Assembly: GCA_019054805.1 (NCBI GenBank)
Contig: JAHQIY010000007.1
Span: forward strand, 3,291,501-3,355,500
Direction: 5' to 3'
DNA length: 64,000 nucleotides
DNA from: Brachionus manjavacas
Lineage: Eukaryota > Rotifera > Eurotatoria > Ploima > Brachionidae
The notes below the pieces were generated by a model. That model did no database searches. It worked only from the letters and a program-made list of their open reading frames with translations, and was not told where the DNA came from. This document shows positions 44,768 to 58,064 of this stretch, piece by piece. A program made the position numbers and the translations under genes. Within the stretch, counting starts at the first letter, position 1. Each line of letters starts with the position of its first letter.

Positions 44768-47700
44768 TTAGCATTCCGAGTTTTTCACATGGCGCCTCTC
44801 AATAGTCTTGGACAAAGTGCCCCTCGAATTAATCAACTTGATTTCGTCGTCAATAGATGTAGGACTTTTTTTTCGATTTTCGTAATTAGGCGAAAAAGTT
44901 TTTAAGCTTGGTGTCACATTGGTCGAATACTCACAATTTAGCTTAATTGTCGAATAGATGGCATTTGGATTGACTTTTTTTGGCAAGGTATTTTTCAAAA
45001 CAGAATTTACTTGACCAATTTCCTCGATCAAATTTACATTGTAATGTTGTGGAGTGCAATTAGTAGAGGACACATCGGTCACACTAGTATTAGGACTATC
45101 CGACTTTCCATTGATCAAAGGCTCGACGGATTGGTTATGGGCCGAGTTGGTTCTCGGCTTTGGCCTCAAGATAGGAGGCTTGGCTTTGGCAGGTGTTGAA
45201 TTTTCGCTATTTCCTAGGCTGATTGTAGTCTTTAGTAGTGAATAATTTTTGGTCTCAATAGGTGTCGAAGGAAGTGGTCTTTTTAAAATGTTGCTTTTTA
45301 AAATCAAGTCGCTGTTCGAGGCGCACGAACTCGCCGACGAGGACACTGAAGTGGTCGCCGTCGAGTTCGTCAACTGCTCCGACTGATTAAAACTGTTAGC
45401 CGATGGCAAGTTTTTAACTTTCAAATTTTTGCTATAGATTTCGTCATTCTTGTTAATGGACTTTAATTTTTGACTGAGTTCAGCTTGGAAATTAGAGTTT
45501 ACCAATTGTTTATTGTGAACTGAATTGGTACGCTTTATGCTCGAGTACTTGATGTCTCTATACCTGGCGTCATCGCAGTTGTCATACTCAATTTCGTCTT
45601 CTTTTCCATCCAAGGGCGTGTAGACCAGTCCATTGTCAGTCTTGATTAAATTTTTCCTATCGACAGTACTAGTTCCATCCGAACTGAGTTTTATTTTTCT
45701 TCCGTAAATCTCACTACCCAGATTGCTGGTATGCTTTTTGATCGACTCGACCCCACTGCCTATGCTCACACTCACATTGTTGTTAAACATTTCACTGGCA
45801 TTTTTGCTCTTAGTTATCTTGGCAGCATACTCTTCTTTTTCCTCTTTGGAAGTGTCTGACTCATTTTTTTCGTTCATGTACTCGTTTTCTTCATACTCGT
45901 GCTCATAAGAGTCCGACTGGTTGGTATCGTAAGAAGATGAGTTGACGATTGGCATTTTTTTTGACTTGACAGTGCCGAAGCGTTCGTAGTTGGTCGGCTC
46001 ACCAAGCAGCCCAGTGGTAGTGTTGTCATAGTAGTCGTAGGTAGAATGATGGTTGTAGCCGTATTTGAGACTGTCACTTGAGTAGGGTTGGTAGTTTCGC
46101 GGCGCCAATATATCCGAGTCTATGGGCGCCTTTTTGTACGTGACTCCATCATCTTCGCGCTCATTTGCCGAGCAGCATTTACAAAAAGCGTTGTCGCTCT
46201 TTCCGCATACATCAGAACAGCAGCAGCAGCCACAAATACAGAATATCAAGAATGCGGCGGCTATGCCACCGCCAATAATGTAGAAATTTTTAAAATTCAA
46301 AGAAGTCATTTTTTTAGAGTCTCGGGGCGTTCCTAGAGTGAGAAGAATAGAGGTGGAATTACCGTAGTTATTCTCTTGCATTATCAAAAATTCGTAGTAC
46401 TTGTCCTCGTCAGCAGGGGATATGTACGGAACTTCTTTGTCCATTTTACTTTCGTCAATATTTACTCTTCCACTGAGCTTTAATTTTTGATCTATGATCT
46501 CATAAATGCTTAGAAATGACGTTGTTCCGCCTTGGTTGTGTCCGGGCTTGCAACTGAATTGAGCAAAAGTTTTGTTATTTACTTTTGCGAATTGTACATT
46601 GCACATTTCAGGCGGATTTGGCGTAGAACCCAGTTCTACAATAATGTCACATTTGGCCATGCCAGCAAGACTCCTTGGGATGCACTCGTATAGTCCGAAG
46701 TCAGCGCGCGAAATCGGGTTTATTCTGTAGCGACCGATTCGCTTCAAAGTCTCAATATTGTTGTCAATTAATTCGAATTTAGTTCGTGTAGATGGAGGAA
46801 TCATCTTATAGTAGGTCACATCCGGATTAGAGTTATTTATTGGACATTCAATCACAATAGAACGATTAATACCAGTTCTATACACTCTTTGTTTAAAAAC
46901 ACAACTTGGAGGATCTTTAAAAAAAAAAATTTTTATTTCTTTGGCTTAATAAGTCTTTGATTAGTAAGAGATATTTTAAAATCTACTAAAAAATATTCAA
47001 AATTATGAAAATACAATCAGATAATTGACAAATTTCACATTTTTTAGAAAAAATGCTAGACTCGGTTTTTAATTAATTTTATTTTATTAAGTAGAACCTT
47101 TTTGAATAAAATGATAAATCGATTCATTTACGATAATTTTGCTTTATTATAAAATCAAGTTTTTTAATAAAATTTCTTTGGTTTTGATCTTGTATCAATT
47201 CATCAACATTAGATATATTTTAAATTTAAACAAAAAATTTTTAAATTATATATTTTTTTTTTATTTATTTTGTGTTATTTATTTTTATTTTTAATTTAAT
47301 TTTTTGTTTTTTAGCTTGTTCTGCAAAATGTAACTTGGAATCCCAAATTTAGTCTATGCAAAAACTCTACAAGTCTACAAAGGACTTTTTGATCTATTAT
47401 CGAAGTACTTTTTTGCAGAACAAGTTTTAGATAAAAAAATATTATTTCAACTATATTTTTTGTTCCAAGGATCTTAAAGTATAATTTTTATTATACTCGG
47501 ATTGAAAATAACTAAAATGGAGCTATCCAAAAAATACACATTAAAAGTGTAAGAATTCTTAAATAATTTACCATTTTCTCTTAAATAAAAAAATGCTATT
47601 AGGTCAAGTTTTTTTTAAATAAATTGTTTGTAGTTATTTTATGTGACCGTATATTTTTTTGCTAAAATGATAATTTTATTACTAGCGGATTTGCTTCCTC

Positions 47701-49249
47701 AGTTAAAAGATATTTCTGCTTGTTACTTTAAAATTGTATTTTACTCTGAACTGTATCTAAGATAATTCCTCGATACTTATTAATTCCTAATTAGTTTTAA
47801 ATTTAAAAAATTAAGAGGAAAATTAAAAAAAAAACTAAATTGGATAAAAATTTAGTTCTTGAAAAAGAATCGAACTAAGATCAAGTTTAAACAAGTTCAA
47901 TAATGTATAAATTTAAAATTATAATTACAATAGACAGAGATGGTGTAGTCCTTGAAAAGATGCGATCTGAGATCAATTGAATTGGCCAATTCTGATGGTA
48001 TATCTTTCATTTGAGCGTCACATTTAACCTTTTTGCCATTCATTTTTCTCGTAGCGTTCACTTGGAACGAATAGGTGTTTATGGTCATTCGGTTTTCTAC
48101 AGTCTTTTTATCAAGTCCGGTCAACTTGAGCTCTTTATCATCAATATAAGCTTTTACAATCGAGACTGGATTCGATTCAGGCACTTCACATTTTACCGTG
48201 AATGGTTGATTTTCATGAACTTGCACTTCTTTTTGGTAATCGAATTTTACCGAATCGCCAGTAAAATACAATAGGACATGGGTCAATTGAACTTGAAAAA
48301 TAAACAAAGTTAACAGTTAGTAAAAGCAAAAATTGCCAAATCAAAACAGGTGAAATTATGTCATTCCAAAAAAAAATTAGTAAAAGGCACTCGGTTAAAT
48401 AATGTTAAAAAATCACTCTATTGTTTTTAGTTTTTTTTTTTTTAATCAACCACGCATTCAAATGCATTAAAAAAAGCCATTCGGGAAAAAGAAATTAAAT
48501 TACTGAAACTTTGGTGAAAAAATGAATCATCTCGTTTTTTCCTAGTCTTAGAATTATTTTTTTCTAAAATAAAAGTAAAAAAATTAAAGAAATGTGGAAA
48601 GAATTCAACTTGAATAAAACAAAATAAAAGTCTGAATTATACAATGACTTTGGCGAGCAGTAGAAAACCATGTTCGTCAAAGTCATTTTAAAATTCTGAA
48701 AAAACCAAGCCACTTACCAATTACATCTAGCTTTACATCCAAAGCGTATGATTTGATCAAACACTGGTAGTTGCTTGGATAGGAATTTTTTACATTGTGC
48801 AAACAGAGACGGTTGTTTTCGCAAGAAAAATCGATTTGGGTTGAGATGCCAGCTTCGTCGCTGTTCAACCCATTGCTTGACAGCTGCAATGGATTGGGGA
48901 CTTTGCGAGTATTGTTGCTACAAAAAGGAATAACTCTATTTCCATTGAGCTGGGCTATCCAAGAAATGGTGACCTTGGGAGGCAACTGGTGTTCTTGATT
49001 GGCCAAAGGGCTGGCCGACTCTTGGTACAAATTCGAAAAAGTGTTTCGATCTATTGGACAGGTAAAGCACACTTTTTCCCCATTTAACACATTGAACTTG
49101 TTTCTGGTGTTGAGTAGCGAATTCTGGTACAGATTTTCCCAGAAGTCTTTGTCCGATTCCACCAAAGACATCTGGTCATAAGACAAACATGATTTTGCTT
49201 TCAAAATAGAAAGCGCGACTAGGGTACAGAGTACTAGGCTTGTTCTCAT
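44768..49249 (-). CDS. Immunoglobulin-superfamily single-pass receptor with long cytoplasmic tail
   Basis: Three exons, 49249-48718, 48291-47929 and 46914-44768, join in phase to give 1013 residues. A signal peptide (about 1-21) is followed by three Ig-like regions: about 30-178 (CFTCPIDR ... NYQCLIKSY), about 190-299 (FTVKCEVP ... KVKCDAQM) and about 303-394 (SIVIECPI ... ADFGLYECIP). The second and third are linked by a typical VYYPPS strand formed across the splice. A fibronectin-III-like region (about 400-494) and a membrane span (about 509-531) with a Cys-rich inner edge follow. The tail of about 480 residues is disordered and has proline motifs (KRPLPSTPI, PILRPKPRT) and tyrosine motifs (VYTPLD, IYSTIKLN) that could bind SH3 and SH2 proteins. 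The layout resembles adhesion receptors such as nephrin or sidestep types, but I cannot name an orthologue. Confidence 0.85.
47315..47424. repeat. Inverted-repeat element in Ig-receptor intron 2
   Basis: CTTGTTCTGCAAAA at 47315-47328 and its perfect complement at 47411-47424 enclose 110 bases without coding content. The CTGCAAAA end resembles the element at 5014-5114, so the two may be distant members of one MITE family. Confidence 0.5.
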
Positions 49250-50089
49250 TTTTTGACGATGTGTGATTACTTTTATTTATGAGGTATTATTGGATATCGC
49301 TAGTCTATTTGAATTATTATCTATCAAACCCATTCAATTCATAATTTTTATCTAAAAATTAAAAAAGTGTTTCATTCAACATGGATTTGTTGGGATCTTT
49401 TTCAAGAGTGCTAAAAGCAAGCACTTGAAATTTGGTTTCAAGTGTTTGAACAATAGGATGATGGCAATTATGTACCATCAGTGGGCATCTGACTGACTAA
49501 ACAGCTAATTTTTTTATGCACTAAACTCAATTGAGCTTGATAGAAAAAAAAGAACATTTAAATTTAATCAAAGCTTTGGGGAGAACATAATTTTTTTTAA
49601 ATCTCATTTTACGTTTTTCCACAGAATACGATCCATGTGTTTATTTTGTAATACTCATCATTACTAAAAGCCATTTTGTAATTAAAGCTCTATTATTCGC
49701 GTTCCGGCTTAAATTTCCTAAATATCATACAAAAAAAATTCACCGGCATCCTTAGGTGCCAATTTAATTAGATTTATTTTGAATGAATTTTAATTTCAGC
49801 TAACTATATTTAGATTTAGGCATGCTTTATATTCACCTAACAATTGTCAGGTAATTGGTTTTGTTTAGTTGTTGAATAGATGACGGAAAACTCATAGTGA
49901 CTTGGTTTATTTTACCTGATAAGATACTAAGGATCCAGTTGAGATATTCATTTATTCCGAACATTTTCTTAACATAGAAAAAAACATGTTTTTGTTCATC
50001 CATTCATTCATATTTTTGATATTTAACTGTTAGGTCAAGCAAGGTTTATATTTTTGTTCAAAACGCATTATTTTTTTTCTTAATCGCTG

Positions 50090-50112
50090 CATTTGTGCAT
50101 TTTGCACAAATG
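50090..50112. repeat. Perfect 10-base hairpin
   Basis: CATTTGTGCA, a three-T loop, then TGCACAAATG. Upstream of the Ig-receptor start on the far side of its promoter region; role unknown. Confidence 0.7.
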
Positions 50113-53100
50113 AATTCACAAACCTTCAACCTAGACTCGAATACTACATTATTTTTTTTGGTAAAAAAAAATTTAAATTTTATTAATAAATCGTCCAAAA
50201 TCAAAATTTTTTTATTAGCGAAGCTAGAATTTTTTCAAGATAGATGTAACAAAAATTTAAGTCGGTTGATTAGAAAATATTTTATTTTTAGTTGAATGCA
50301 AGAATCTTTTTTAATTGCCTTAAGTATTTGTTGCTGAAGGTTATGAAAATAATTGAGTGATTAGTTTGATTGAAATTGAAAAATTTAATCAATTTTAAAA
50401 ATTGAAGCAAAAATAAAGACACTGTGAAAATAATTCTATCAGCAACAAATGCACGATTTAAGTTTTATATTTGTTAAACAACAAAGCTCGTATTAAAAGA
50501 GATTAAAATCTATTTTGAATAAAAAAAAAATTTAAAAATTGAATATTTAATCCTGATTTAACAAAATTTCTAAAATTTTGAAAACAAAATTTAATTAAAA
50601 AATGAAATACGAGTTTTGAGCTAAAGTTAAATTTGAATTTAATTCAATCAAATCCTGAAATATCTTGAAGCATTACTCTGAGATAATAACTAGTAAAGCA
50701 GTTGAGTAATCACTTTCTTTTCTTGCTACCTTCCAAAGCCTTACTATTTTGCTTCAAATAACAAAAGTGATTATAAAAAATAAAATATCAACTTTAAAAA
50801 TATTTAAATTTGTTGATATTTTACGTAATCATCGCTGATAAACAATCTTGGCAAAATTTCACAATTATTTTTTAGCCAAACATCTCGACAACACATCATC
50901 TAAAAGATGGTCCCACATTTTGCCAGCAACCGAACAAGAATCCAATTTTTAAAATAAAATTAATAAAAGCCCTAGCTGAACAAAAAAATTCTTCTTTATT
51001 TTAAATAATTCTATGAGAGAGTAATTTGAGCATAAGTTGAATCCCATCGGGGAAAAAGATTACTATCTTTTCAATTCTTAGACTTAATTGCGTAACAAAA
51101 AAAAATTTAATCAATTTAAAAAATAAATTTTGTTGGCAAACTTTTAGTTGAATTGTGCCAGAATAACTAGGCTCATTGAACTAATTAATCAAACGACTTG
51201 GTTCTTTAAACGCTCAATAAGTTGGTTTATTTAAAACATATGAGCTAGATCCCGATTCGGATATCTCAATTCAGCATATGTTCTCGATCAACTCTGATAC
51301 AATCTGATAATATTATTAAGCCTTAATTAGTTGTTTACATTCATAAACAAAGCAATTTTTTGGGCGCAAACCTCAGCCCGAGTCAACTGGGTAGTTAACC
51401 TAGAAATCAAGTGATTTAGAAACATTGATTGGACTGGACAGAATTTTAATTAGAGTCTAGTCATTAAGAAACAAAAAATCTACTTGGTAGTCCAGCTCCT
51501 CTTGGTGTATCGGGATTGCACTTGACAAAATTGGTAACCGGTGCTCAATTAAAATCGACTGCTCTGGACGTCTCGGCAAATAAAACAAATTTAAATAACA
51601 CTTAAGGTTTAGATTATCTACAAATAGAGAAAAATCTGAGTTTATTATTTGACCTCTATTTTCAAATGATTATGAAGAATAATAATTTGAAATTTTAGAT
51701 TGAAAGCAAGCAAAACATAAAATACAAAACGAGCACAACAAGAGAAAAAAAACAACAAAGCAGTTTTATGAAACGAATTTAACTTAATTTAAATTAAATA
51801 GTTGCATTTAAAAATAAAAGAGAATATAATATTTTTTTTATCATGATCTAGCTAGTTCTCATTATTTCTCTTTTCCATTGAAGCAACTTCGCTGAAGCCT
51901 AATAGCGGTCCCGAAATTGATAAACAAATTTTAATTAAAATTTTAAAATAAACTTTAAATTGGGTGCAAAAATTTGAATAATTGATAGCACTTGAAGCTA
52001 AAGGTAAAATTAACTATCACGTATATTTTTTTTATTTTTTTTTCTTGTTATAACAACATCTTATTTTAACAATAATCTAATAGCAAATATTTGAATTTTT
52101 GATCAAAATTTTTTTTAAATTCACCTTTTTTTTGCTAATATCCCAAATTGTAGTACAGCAAATTTAATCTTTGAGTCGAGTGCTAAATGAACGAATTTCG
52201 CCACGGCCAAATTCACGATTTAGCTCGCTTTAACGACAAATAATGAATTCTTAAATTTAGCTTAATCTTAATCTATTCTAAATTATCTGAAATCTCGAAT
52301 TGTTTACTTAGTCTAAAAACAAGTATGCTCTTTGTTAAGATAAATGTTGGCCTTACCTTAAAGGTTCGAGCAAATGTGCCTATTGGAATCTTTTAATTTA
52401 AAATGCCTAAGGATGTTTTAATTTCACATTTGACTTATCAAATATTATCATAACCTTTTGACAGCATTTGTTTAGTTCATTTAGATCAACACATTGCTCA
52501 ATAGAAGCTTGCCGAGGCAAATACTAAATATTTGATTTAATAATGTAAAAAATTAAAATTAAAAAAAAATTTTTGTTAATTTTTATTGACATTCAATTTG
52601 ATTAAAAAATTTGACATAAAATTTTTGCCGAAAACATAATTAAATTGGAAATATTCACCCTAGCACTAGTTGAATGACCCACTACTTGGGCTCATATATC
52701 AATTTGAGCTGAAAAATTGCCAGCTACTCTTTTTTATCATTTATTACCCCTTGTCATAAACCTAAATTTATTGATGTAGATAAAATTCAAACTTTATTCT
52801 TCTTCATGTCCAATTTATTCTTAGACTAAAACAATGAGTGAAATTAAAATCAAATTGTTTTAGAACATGAAAATAAATTCAAAGAAATCTATGATAATCA
52901 ATTTGAAAAATTATTATTTTTCATCAACTAGTAAAGTGTCAACATAAAATTAATTTAAGTTATGAATATACAACTTAATCTAATGGCTTTAAGCGAGTTG
53001 AATGGAAAAAAAGCTGCTTTCAAAACCCAATAATTGAACTCAATAAATAGTGTCCATTCGAATTGTTATACTCTATTTAAGACATAATTATTTAATTTGT

Positions 53101-56100
53101 ATAAAAATTCAATAAATTTATTCAAAATTTTTGACAGTTAGATATAAATTTAATTTTTTTCAAATAGTCTAAACGTGGCTTTAACAAAAAAAATTCTTTC
53201 TTTTAATACAATGTTCTTGATCTAAATTTTTTAATAAAATACTTCTAATTTTGTTTGTTGGTATAAACAAGAAGCCAAAATATGAGAATACATTCTGGCT
53301 CGAGACTTAATATTTTTTAGAGAGAAAAGCGAATTGAAGAAAAATATTTGATCTTTTAATATTTGTAGGCACTTGTGTTAGGTTCGCTTTATTAGCCTAA
53401 AATCTAGAGAACTAAAATAAAAAATTTTAATAAATAAAATCAACTAAAATTTTTTTATTAAAATTAAAAAAAGTAATGCCTAGAGTTATTTGCTTTTGAC
53501 GCTTGACACTTTAACTACTAACCTTTCGAAAATCGATTTTAAATTAAATTCTAATTTTTCTTGGCTCGTGTTTTCCACAAAAATAGAACCATGTTAATCA
53601 ATCATTTATCTGTAATTAAGAAAATCCACTCGAAAAAAATTTGAATTATAAGCACTTGGACAAAATTTTGGTCGCAGAAAAAAAAAATTTCTTTTTAGAC
53701 AATATTCTCAGATAACTATTGACTCAACTTGACTAAGTATAAGTACAAACAAATCAAAATGTTTAAGTATTTATTTGCGAGATTTGACCAAATTTGAATA
53801 GAAATTTTTCGAAGATTAATATATCTTAATAATTCAGCGTTTATTTATTTTTACTAGCCAAATAATCTTTGGTCTCAAAAAATATTCACCATAACGTTGA
53901 ATACCTTAGCTTAGACCGATTAATCCAGATTAACCTTTTTGGTTTTATTGAGCAAATTTGTGCTCATAATCACATATTTGACTAAGCGTAAACTTCATGA
54001 TCAAACTAAATTTTCATTCAAACATGCCGAGAAATTAGTTCCGTAGGCATTTTTTTTGCATTTAAATCGAAAAAAAATAAACCCCAAAAAGTTTAACTTG
54101 AATTATGAACAAAAAATAATGAAAACGTAGAATGCTTATACGGAAATTTTAAAAAAAAATTTGTTTGTATAAGCGTGGAATATATGGCGTTTAATAAAGA
54201 TAACAATAGCCCCAGGGTCCTAATTTATCCTGTCCGAATATTAAAAAGAACCGGAATCGAAAACTCTCAATAATTAAACTTTGATTAGCTTTTTTCATTG
54301 ATTTTGCATTTATAAGCTACGGCAAACACTGTTCAGACTTAGATTATCTATAAACAATTTTTTATGATTCATTTCAAATTTTTTTCTTCTATAAACACGC
54401 ACATGCTTTAATTAGACTGATTTTATCAAAAAATCCACGGATGAAAAAGCCTTAGCAAGGCTAGATTTGATCATGAGAATATTCTCCAAGTGCCGGTATG
54501 TTAATTAAATCAAGCGTAAAGCTCTAATTTAAATAGAATTCCGTATTTATTAAAATAAAAATTTTCTGATAAAAATAACACTTTTTTATTTATTTAAAAA
54601 TCAGCTCTGACCAAAATCTTGATTAAAAACAGTTCTTTACTAAAAAAAATATTAGCTAAATATTTAATGGAATTTAGCGACTTATAAAAATTTATAGAGC
54701 ACTACCAAGCGTAATTAAAATACTTAAGGTGTATTAAATTGAATGAATCGGCATTAGAGAATTTTAAATTTTTTAAAACAAAGAGCAATCAAAAATTAAA
54801 GTTTTGAAAAATGTAGCTTCTAAAGATATCTTGAAAAGCAAGCAATTATCTGTGGCTCCAGAGCAATAAAACTTAAACTGTAGATTAGTTTAATTTTTAA
54901 CTATTTAGAACTAGATTTGTAGCTATTTGGCCTAGAAAACCTAATTTCCTTCAAAAGCTTTATCTCTAAAATATTTTATGTTTCTATTTTGTTTCGACAA
55001 GAATGGCTGCGATATTTTATCATTATGAAAATACTTATTTTAATTATGAATTGTACTAAAATTTAAAAAAAATTTCGATAGATAAAACGACCGAGTGCTG
55101 AAAAAGAACAATTGAATTGAATGGTTTTAGTGAATAGAAAATATTTGAGAAGAATATTCAAAATGTGACACTAAAGCTATTGGATTTTTTATCTTGGCCA
55201 CGTTTTATTATCTTTTCTTATATCGTATTACAATTTAAATAACTAGAAAAGGAAACGAGTGAGAAATTCTCACTTGTTTTCTTTGTTTTCAAGTGATCGA
55301 TCTATGGGATCCTTAGAACAAGTGATAAATTAGATTAGGATTTATTATTTTAGAAACAATAAGAGTGAATTTAAGCGCCTTTTGTTCTGCTGAAATTGGT
55401 TCACATAAATTAAAAAAATTGATTTATTAGTTTTTTATTTCTTTTAAATGTTTAAATTAGTTATTAAATTTTAAGTCCGTGACAGTATAAATTTTCCGCG
55501 CTGAAAAACTTTGATAAACGCGTTTTTCCTCTTTTTTTTATTCAAGCCAAGATTTAATTTAATTAAAAATCAATTTTGATATAAATATTGAACAAATATT
55601 GAATTAATGACCTTAAATAGAAGGGTTTTTTTCTTTTCATTAATTTTACCGAAATGTCACTTTAGAAATAATTTTTTTATTAATACTCGGCTAGATTTTC
55701 AAATTAGCCAAACGAAAAAACAAATGACCTTAATCGAATTTATCATTCCGTAAGTAATTATGTCTTTAGGTCAAACATAAACCATCTAGAATATTAAGCC
55801 TCAGGCAAATCTTGAAAAAAATTTCTTCCTCAATCAACTAAAACCAAAAAATTTTGATCTACAAATTTAAATTTATTAAAATTTAGAAAAAAATCTGATT
55901 AATCTCTATATTAATATGGGAGTGATTGTAAATTAACTTGTCTATCAATAAAAACATGTAATGTGATAACTTGGTACAAATTTAAAAAACTGAAATAAAC
56001 TTCTTTACAAATTCTAATTGAATTTTTTTTATATTTCGATGGATAAATTTAAAAGAATTAAAAAATGTAAAATGATAATTATTTTAATAATTTTTCAATT

Positions 56101-56733
56101 TAAATTTTTTATCTTTTTAAATATTTTACATATTACCTAAATAGATAGAAAAAAGTATAAAAAATTTACAGTCTAAGTAATTTACTCCATGTCGATAAAG
56201 CTCGTACTGAGGCTTTGAAATTTATTTGTATAATTGTTGACATTGACTTTAATAATAATTGTTTGAATTATTTTTTGAAGCTGAAGTGCTTAATACTGTT
56301 AAGCCGAGCAAATTTGACAATTATCTAAAAGTGTTTTTTATTCAAAACTTTTTTTTATTCCATTTCGTTACATACGAGCCCCATAAGAGGCAATTTGCTT
56401 CAAAGAGCTTTGAATTGGTAAACGATTGTCCAATTGAGCTAAAATTATAACAAAGCAAAGCCTTAAGTTTGGCGTTCATCAATGCATGGTAAAATACAAA
56501 TATGCTGGTCAAAGTATCGAAAAAAATTAATATACTCTTTTTACTTTGTTTCATTTATTTTAGGAGATAATTAAAGTTTAAGGAGCCTTTTTTTTTGAGA
56601 TTAAAAAAAAAATTTTTTTATTTTTTTTTTTAAAAATACTACAGAAATAAATATAAAATCAGTAAATTTCTAAAAGTTATTCATTTTTTTATTTTTTAAT
56701 GATAGGCCACTAAATTTGGCAATTTTTGGTAAC

Positions 56734-56895
56734 ATGGATCAAGTATCTAATTTGTTTAGTCAAAGTAATGAAGATACATAAATAATTGAAAAATTACGCA
56801 AGCTTTCGGATAAAATGAAAAAAACTAGCTATATTTTAAGATATCTAGATTTTGATAAAATAATGCACACAAATCCCGATTTATTTCGGATTTAA
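56734..56895 (+). pseudogene. Decayed short coding fragment of unknown family
   Basis: A frame of 53 codons with one internal TAA at 56779-56781. It starts MDQVSNLFSQSNEDT and continues after the stop with IIEKLRKLSDKMKKTSYILR and YLDFDKIMHTNPDLFR. The mix of charged residues is unlike chance translations of A/T-rich sequence here. I do not recognise it; it may be the remnant of a transposon or a retrocopy. Confidence 0.3.
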
Positions 56896-57938
56896 CAATG
56901 CATAGCTTTTGGGTTGTTTTAATTATTTTATAATTGTTTGCCTTGGCCCTGAAAAAAAAACTAATAAAACTCTAGAGCAAAAACATTGATTTCCATAATT
57001 ATAACCTCTCGTTTCGTTAAACTAAACTAATTATTTTTATATGTTTTTAAAATTTATAACAACTTTTTTAGTTTATCATTATACAACAAAAAAATTTCGA
57101 GCCCTAATATAGATGAACTAATTGTCTAGGTTTTTCAATAAATCGATTTGTTTAAAAGAGCGGAAAAATAAAGCTTTTTTGACTTGATTTCTGTTATTTT
57201 TTACACTACAATTCGTTAAATGGACCATAAGTCCATTGACCATTCAACTTAGTTAAAAATCACATTCGGTAATCAATTCCGATCGAAAGCAATCTTCATT
57301 TATTGTCCTAAATTATTGCGATTAAATTAGTATTTTAAATTTTATTTTAAATTTTTGATCCTAAATATAGGATCGTTTATTGCTTCTTCCTTCCAGGAAT
57401 TAAATTAAAATTAAAGCTTAAAATTGAATTAAAGGAATTGCCTAATAGCTTTTTAGACCTAGTATTTTAACATATCTAATCCTTTAGTTATTGGAAAATT
57501 TTAGCACCAAAAAGTTTGATCACGATTTTAAATTTTGAGTACTTAATTAAACCAAACAAAAATTCTAACATTTTTTGTTTTAATTTTTTTAAATCAAGTC
57601 CAGTGAAAAAAAAATCCAAAATTTTTAGGTAATTTCAAAGAAAAAATTTTTGTGCCAGGGATCTTAAGACAAAAATACTCCATACACCCCCATTAATAGT
57701 CATATAATCTGAAAGAGCGAGAAATTTTACGTCATTATCTCAAGTTTTTTGTAACAAACAATTATTGTTGGACTGGGATTTTGGAAAAAAGCTTAAATTT
57801 TGGCCTCTTTTTCAGTTTTTTTGTTACTAATCCTATTTATTCAAATTAAAAAAAAAACATTCTTTTCTAATTTATTAATTGTAACAGTCTCAGTTAAATT
57901 TATATCGATGAAATAATATCATTAAGTGTAATTTGAAA

Positions 57939-58064
57939 TTAATTAAAAGAATTTAAGCTACTAAGCTGTTCGACATCCTCAAATGCTCTTTGAGTTCTTG
58001 GTATATCCCGAAAAATAAGTAGGTTCATAGTTGGCATAGTGGAGACATCTTGCATTTTTGGACC
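57939..58064 (-). CDS. Possible terminal exon of an unidentified gene
   Basis: On the minus strand an acceptor (TTTATTTATTTAAG) precedes an open stretch of 41 codons and a TAA: GPKMQDVSTMPTMNLLIF, then RDIPRTQRAFEDVEQLSSLN. Composition is coding-like and the splice border is good. No upstream partner exon was identified in the window, so the rest may lie far upstream or beyond the right edge. Confidence 0.35.
   Translation of the reverse strand, partial: GPKMQDVSTMPTMNLLIFRDIPRTQRAFEDVEQLSSLNSFN

Noticed and set aside
45011..46336. Several plus-strand open frames
   Set aside because: All lie antisense to the long open exon of the Ig receptor.
47860..47890. Possible tRNA B-box (GTTCGATTC on the minus strand)
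   Set aside because: No matching A-box, acceptor stem or anticodon arm could be placed around it.
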